From the NCBI GenBank assembly GCA_002372615.1, contig DFHG01000007.1, forward strand, positions 1 through 32,303: 32,303 nucleotides of DNA, in the 5' to 3' direction. The translations under genes were made by a program, and so were the position numbers. The notes under the pieces were generated by a model. That model made no database searches, was not told the DNA's origin, and saw only the letters and a list, made by a program, of their open reading frames with translations. The DNA is from Mycoplasmataceae bacterium UBA3729 (GTDB lineage Bacteria; Bacillota_I; Bacilli_A; Mycoplasmatales; Mycoplasmoidaceae). Shown here piece after piece: positions 27,271 through 32,303 of this stretch; the first letter of the stretch is position 1, and each line of letters begins with the position of its first letter.

Positions 27271-28074
27271 ATGAAAAAGTTTGATGACATTATTAGTAAG
27301 TATGATTACTACGATACTCATACTCATATTAATTCATTCCCACTAATTGAAAAAATAGATGAAATTATTGATAATTGTAAAAAAAATAAAATAATGATGA
27401 ATGCAATAGGTACTAATATACAAGATTCTATAGAAGCTGTTAATCAAGCAAAAAAATATGAAAATGTTTTTGCTACAGTTGGTATTCATCCTGCTCATGT
27501 TAATATTAATACTATTGAATCAGACTTTCATTCTTTAGAAGAATTACTAAAAAATAATAATGGTGAAATTGTTGCTATTGGCGAAGTTGGATTAGATTAT
27601 AAATATAATAAAGATACTAAAGAAATTCAAATATTGTTTCTAAAAAAATTTTTTGATTTAGGAAGAAAGTATCATCTACCAATTGAATTGCATATTTATT
27701 GTGCACATGATGATGCAATTAAATTTTTAAAACAAAATGCCCATGGATTAAAATTAATCTTGCACTGTTACAATGCTACAATTGAACAAACCAAACAATA
27801 TATTGATATGGGTTGTTATTTTTCATTTAGTGGTATGGTTACTTTTAAGAAAAAAGTAAATGAAATTATTGCTGCTGTTAATATGATTGATATAAATCAT
27901 ATTATTATTGAAACAGATTGCCCTTATTTGTCACCTGAACCAATTAGAGGAACAGAAAATGTTCCTATTAATGTAATACACATATTTAAAAAAATAGCCA
28001 TGATTAAAAATATCAACGAAGAAGATTTAAAAAACATATTAAGAAATAATGCACTATCTATATTTGGTAAATAA
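27271..28074 (+). CDS. tatD: TatD family metal-dependent DNase
   Basis: This 267-aa TIM-barrel hydrolase has the complete TatD metal site: DTHTHI (Asp15, His17, His19), Glu105 in IGEVGLDY, His141 in ELHIY, His165 in LILHCYN and Asp216 in ETDCPYLSPEP. The GIHPAH loop (71-76) is also typical. The family has 3'-5' exonuclease activity on DNA and roles in DNA repair and turnover. The length is normal. It stands alone between tRNA-His on the other strand and the MgtA leader, with its own -10 box. Confidence 0.93.
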   Translation: MKKFDDIISKYDYYDTHTHINSFPLIEKIDEIIDNCKKNKIMMNAIGTNIQDSIEAVNQAKKYENVFATVGIHPAHVNINTIESDFHSLEELLKNNNGEIVAIGEVGLDYKYNKDTKEIQILFLKKFFDLGRKYHLPIELHIYCAHDDAIKFLKQNAHGLKLILHCYNATIEQTKQYIDMGCYFSFSGMVTFKKKVNEIIAAVNMIDINHIIIETDCPYLSPEPIRGTENVPINVIHIFKKIAMIKNINEEDLKNILRNNALSIFGK

Positions 28075-28131
28075 AATTCATATATTTTTTATATCTATAA
28101 AAAATTAGTAAAATATTTACAATAGGAGGAA

Positions 28132-28230
28132 ATGACATTGAACACACATTTGAGTGAGCAATCTAGTGATTATTACTCGAGTTTATTTATTAAAATTTTA
28201 ATGTCTAGCCTTCTAGTCATTAATTATTAA
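28132..28230 (+). CDS. Putative leader peptide upstream of the Mg2+ ATPase (30-32 aa)
   Basis: A short frame with an unusually strong ribosome site: AGGAGG at 28124-28129. ATG 28132 is only two bases from it, while the in-frame TTG 28138 has the optimal eight-base spacing, so the TTG is the more likely start. The peptide has a Ser/Tyr-rich first half (HLSEQSSDYYSS) and a hydrophobic second half (LFIKILMSSLLVINY). It ends at TAA 28228-28230, about 70 bases before the ATPase gene. Most genes in this window lack such a site, which makes deliberate, high-level translation likely. A regulatory leader that senses translation conditions or Mg2+ is an inference from position. Confidence 0.5.
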   Translation: MTLNTHLSEQSSDYYSSLFIKILMSSLLVINY

Positions 28231-28299
28231 TAGAAATAAACTAGTTTAATATTTGCATATACTTATCAACTAAATGTATATTCATGAAATTAATAAGAT
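28231..28299 (+). promoter_or_regulatory. Possible folded leader between the small frame and mgtA
   Basis: TAAACTAGTTTA near 28237-28248 is a 12-bp palindrome. ATATAC (near 28256-28261) can pair with GTATAT (near 28275-28280). These could form alternative structures after the small frame, but all stems are AT-rich and no known riboswitch (such as the M-box) is recognisable. Confidence 0.3.
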
Positions 28300-30990
28300 A
28301 TGACAATTAATAAAAAAAAGAACAAACCTATTTATAACCGTTTTTCTAGTGAAAAAAATAATAATTTAATTACTTATGCTAAAAAGCAAACCAATAGCAT
28401 AATGAGAGAATTTAATACATCATTTGATGGAATTAAAATAGGTAGTGTTAAGAAAAGAAGAGAAAAGTATGGATACAATACAATCAATGTTAAAAAAACA
28501 GAACATTGATATAACCATTTTTTTGATGCTTTTTTTAATCCTTTTTCAATTGTATTGATCATAATTTCTATTCTTACTATTATTGCCCCATACATAAAAG
28601 ATAGAGTTATAGATCTTAGTGATTGAGTATCATTTAGTATTATTATTTTTTTAGTAATTCTAAGTGGTGTTATTAAAATTTTTCAAGAGCGACGTAGTTC
28701 AAAAGCAAGTGAAAAATTAAAATCAATGATTAAAACTACAGCAGCAATTAAAAGAAATGGAGTAATTAGAGAAATTCCTTTAGAAGAAATTTTACCCGGA
28801 GATATCATTAAATTAGCTGCTGGAGATATGATTCCTGCTGATATTAGAATTTTAAGTGCTAAAGACTTATTTATTGTGCAATCTTCTTTAACTGGTGAAA
28901 GTGAACCAGTAGAAAAATTTGCAATCCCAATTACTAATGACATTAAATCTGCATTGGAATGCAATAATTTATGTTTTATGGGAACTAGTGTTTCATCAGG
29001 TTCTGCTATTGGTGTAGTTATTAATACAGGAAAAAATACTTTTTTTGGTTCAATTGCTAAAATGCTAAATACAAAAAGAGCAAAATCAAATTTTAATAAA
29101 GGGATTACAAAAGTTAGCTGAATTTTAATATGAACAATGTTAGTTATGGCTCTAGTTGTATTTATTATTTATGGTTTAAAACACCGTAATGATGGAAATG
29201 AAGCATGATTATCTGGATTAACTTATACATTAGCTATTGCTGTAGGGTTAACACCAGAAATGTTACCAATGATTGTCACAATTAATCTTGCTAAAGAAGC
29301 TTTTAAACTTTCAAAACAAGATACCATTGTTAAAAATATTAATATGATTCAAACATTTGGTGCAATGGATGTATTATGCACTGATAAAACTGGAACATTA
29401 ACTGAAGATAAAATAGTTTTAGAAAGACATATTAATTTAGAAGGAAAAGATGATAATCGTGTATTAACATATGCTTTCTTAAATAGTTATTATCAAACAG
29501 GTTTAAAAAATTTAATTGATTTAGCAATTATAGAAAAAGCTGATAAAGTGGGAATTGATGATCCTATTATGGGATTTAATAAAATTGATGAAATTCCTTT
29601 TGATTTTCAACGTCGCAGAATGTCTGTTATTATTCAAGATAAACAAAATCAAAGACAATTAATAACTAAAGGGGCATTTGAAGAAATTATTGCTATTTGT
29701 AGTCATGCAGAATATCAAGGTAAAGTAGTAGTTTTAGATGATAAACTAAAACAACATGCACGAAAAATAGCAAAAAGTTTAAATAATGATGGAATGAGAG
29801 TTATTGCTATTGCTGTAAATAATGAAAATCTTCCTACTGATCATGCCTTTAATGTTAATGATGAAAAAAATATGTGTTTAATAGGTTTTGTTGCTTTACT
29901 TGATCCACCCAAAGAATCAGCTATTGCTGCTATTAAAGAGTTAAAGAATCATGGTGTTATGGTAAAAATTCTTACTGGAGATAATGAATTAGTATCTAAA
30001 TATGTATGTAAATCTGTAGGAATAGATGAACATAATGTTTTGTTAGGTAGTGATATTGAAAATATGAGTGATGAAAAATTACGAGAAACTGTAATGAGTA
30101 TTAATATTTTTGCCAAACTTTCACCTGAGCAAAAATCACGAATTGTATCGGCAATTAAAACAAATAAACATATTGTTGGTTATATGGGTGATGGAATTAA
30201 TGATGCTGCTGCTATGCGTGCTGCTGATGTTGGTATATCTGTTGATACAGCTGTAGATATTGCCAAAGAAAGTGCTGATATTATTCTTTTAAAAAAAGAT
30301 TTAAGAATATTAGTAAAAAGTGTTGTTGAAGGAAGAAAAACCTTTTGTAACATTGTTAAATATATTAAAACAACAATATCTTCTAATTTTGGAAATATGT
30401 TAAGTTTATTAGTGGCTACATGTTGGTTACCATGGGAACCAATGTTTCCATTGCATATTCTTATTATGAATATGATTTATGATTTTTCTCAATATACCAT
30501 CCCTTGAGATAATGTTGATGAATCTTATATTAAACTACCAAAAAAATGAGATCCTAAATCAATTTTTAAATTTATGGTCATCATTGGTCCTGTAAGTAGT
30601 ATTTTTGATATTGCAAGTTTTTTAATTATGTATTATGGTTTTGATTGAAATAGTAATAATGAACTTCATCAAATGTTATTTTCATCAGGATGATTTCTTG
30701 AAAGTTTATTAACACAAATTATTGTTATTTATGTATTAAGAACTGAAAAAATGCCATTTATTCAATCTAATCCTTCTACTCCAGTCAACTTAGCATTAGG
30801 TTTAATTGTTTTAGTTGGATTTATGTTAGTATTAATACCAGGATTAGAAACTGCTAAATATTCATCATTAACTCAAAGTGTTTTAAGCAGATGATGAATT
30901 TTAATTTCATTTGGTATGGCTTTTACTTATTTGTGAACTGCACAAATAATTAAAATTTGTTATAAAAGAATTTATCATGAGTGATTATAA
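28300..30990 (+). CDS. mgtA: P-type Mg2+-importing ATPase (MgtA/P3B type)
   Basis: This 896-aa membrane ATPase has an N-terminal cytosolic part and two helices (about 80-120). The actuator domain carries LTGES (197-201). Helix 4 has VGLTPEMLPMIVT (about 314-326), the MgtA/MgtB signature. DKTGTLT (362-368) contains the phosphorylated Asp362. The nucleotide domain has ITKGAFEE, and GDGIND (630-635) forms the hinge. Six C-terminal helices finish at TAA 30988. TGA-coded Trp are frequent in the C-terminal membrane part and would truncate the protein under the standard code. The upstream small frame and structured leader suggest control of expression. Mg2+ uptake is the family role; the ion is not proven here. 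Confidence 0.93.
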
Positions 30991-31007
30991 ATATGTGTTA
31001 ATAATTA

Positions 31008-32303
31008 TTATCTTATAACAAATTTTCTAAAATAAACTGGGCCATTAAGATTTGTAATTGTTAAATTTTCAACATTACCACTAATACTGAATCCTTGCTC
31101 ATAAGTGTCGCAATATTGAGTTAAGCTAACAAATAGTTGATCAGCATTATTAATTACATTAACATCACATTCAATGCATATATTTCTAACAAAACTAAGA
31201 TTATTGAACATAAATCTGTAACCGATTTGAGTTAAATTATTTGGAAGAGTTATATCACAATTAAAACTATAACATAGAGATAAGAAATGAACACCAATTG
31301 TTGTTATTTTATTTGGAAGAATTAAAAATCGATTAAAATGTTCACATGAATATAAAAATCCATCACCAATTTGAGTTATTGTATCTGCAAGAATTATAGG
31401 TTGATTGAATAAAGTACATTTATATAAAAAATCATCACCAATAGTTTTAATTGTATCAGGTATAACAAGAGGTTGATTAAATGATCTAGCATTAGCTAAG
31501 AATTGATCACCTATATCTGTTATTATTTTATTGTTATATGTTAAAGGAATATCAAATTTCATATTAAAAGTAGCTAAATTATGAATAGAATTATCAAAAT
31601 TTGTTGTAATAGTATAACTTAAATTATCTTCATTTGGAATAAATTGGAAAAAATCAAGAAATAATAATTGTCTAAAGCATGTATTTTCTCCAGATTTATT
31701 TGGTAGAATAGCAATAATTTCAGCCGAGCTTTGATTACTAAAAATTTTTATTCCTTGTGTATAACAATCAGCATTACCAATGTTAGTCGATAGTATGGTA
31801 TTTAAATCTCCACAAAATGATTCTACATTACAATTAAGTGATATAGTACTTGTGTATGAATTATTGCAATACATAAATGATTGACCAATATGTGTAACTA
31901 ATTTTGAAATTGATAGAGAATGATTAAATGAAGTACAATTAGCAAGAAAATTACTTCCAATATAGGAAATGCTTTCAGGAATATTGATTCGCTGGTTAAA
32001 TTTTATGCAACCATGCAAAAAACCATTTGGAATTACACTAATTGAATTTGAAATATATATATCACTATTAAATTCAGAACAATTCATTAAAAAATTATCA
32101 CCGATATTTGTAACATTATCTGATATATAGAGAGATTGATTAAATGAAGTACATTCAAATAAAAAATTATCTCCTATTTGAGTAATTGTATTAGGAATAA
32201 CTATAGGTTGATTAAATGAAACACAACCTGCAAGAAAATCATTAGCTATATGATCAACAGTTAAATTGTTGTATGTTGGTGGAATACTAAATTTACTATT
32301 AAA
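31008..32303 (-). CDS. BspA-like leucine-rich repeat surface protein, C-terminal part
   Basis: The frame enters from the right edge and ends at TAA 31008, giving 431 residues without any in-frame stop. It is built from repeats of about 24 residues with the pattern I-T-x-I-G-x-x-F-L-x-x-C-x-x-F-N-Q-x-I-x-I-P-x-x. At least nine are recognisable (for example ITQIGDGFLYSCEHFN, ITTIGVHFLSLCYSFN). This is a variant of the 23-residue BspA/LRR_5 repeat. In the middle and at the end are non-canonical spacers with a C-x-T-x-G type segment (NADCYTQGI, YCDTYEQGF). No C-terminal anchor is visible, so attachment would be N-terminal, outside the window. Host or protist adhesion is the usual role for such proteins; here it is inference. 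Confidence 0.8.
   Translation of the reverse strand, partial: FNSKFSIPPTYNNLTVDHIANDFLAGCVSFNQPIVIPNTITQIGDNFLFECTSFNQSLYISDNVTNIGDNFLMNCSEFNSDIYISNSISVIPNGFLHGCIKFNQRINIPESISYIGSNFLANCTSFNHSLSISKLVTHIGQSFMYCNNSYTSTISLNCNVESFCGDLNTILSTNIGNADCYTQGIKIFSNQSSAEIIAILPNKSGENTCFRQLLFLDFFQFIPNEDNLSYTITTNFDNSIHNLATFNMKFDIPLTYNNKIITDIGDQFLANARSFNQPLVIPDTIKTIGDDFLYKCTLFNQPIILADTITQIGDGFLYSCEHFNRFLILPNKITTIGVHFLSLCYSFNCDITLPNNLTQIGYRFMFNNLSFVRNICIECDVNVINNADQLFVSLTQYCDTYEQGFSISGNVENLTITNLNGPVYFRKFVIR

Noticed and set aside
28075..28299. M-box or other known Mg2+ riboswitch ahead of mgtA
   Set aside because: None of the conserved GC-containing elements of the M-box is visible; only AT-rich palindromes and a short translated frame are present.
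28374..28964. Minus-strand frames inside mgtA
   Set aside because: They are shadows of the P-type ATPase gene, which has all family motifs in the + frame.

Overview
The window comes from a mollicute (Mycoplasmatales, code 4). The DNA is very AT-rich, and TGA occurs in frame at conserved Trp positions in almost every recognisable gene (transketolase, trigger factor, SecDF, RNase HII, ABC exporters, MgtA). Read with TGA as Trp, these genes become single intact frames. Overlapping genes, short or absent leaders and few Shine-Dalgarno sites fit a reduced mycoplasma genome. A BspA-type repeat protein and the gene set suggest the Malacoplasma/Ureaplasma side of the group, but that placement is inference.

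Left core (1-11052): the end of transketolase, a UPF0154 membrane peptide, EngB, a small membrane protein, YbeY, Era and RecO on the + strand. Convergent to these is a minus-strand cluster: a PQ-loop membrane protein, a small unknown gene, a Vat-like acetyltransferase and trigger factor. A full-length SecDF fusion, adenine phosphoribosyltransferase, and tRNA-Thr(GGU) and tRNA-Gln(CUG) follow.

Accessory island (about 11.05-22.0 kb), directly behind the tRNA pair: two decayed copies of one IS256/IS1249-like insertion sequence, a broken tyrosine recombinase, two paralogous small basic/coiled-coil proteins behind the same near-leaderless promoter, three other broken genes, a set of 21-bp iteron-like repeats between two facing terminators, and a compact divergent locus. 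That locus holds a 215-aa unknown protein on one strand. On the other strand are a 330-aa one-TM protein, an N6-adenine DNA methyltransferase and a GIY-YIG nuclease, with successive genes overlapping by exactly 20 nt. A 19-bp dyad lies in the shared promoter region. This is the best candidate for an undescribed restriction/defence system in the window.

Right core (22.0-32.3 kb): a heterodimeric ABC exporter with one degenerate and one consensus ATP site, RbgA, RNase HII, tRNA-His on the opposite strand, TatD, a 30-32 codon leader ORF with an unusually strong Shine-Dalgarno, an MgtA-type P-type Mg2+ ATPase, and the C-terminal part of a ~24-residue-repeat BspA-like protein that runs off the end.

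All identifications come from reading motifs in the translated sequence. No database search was possible.
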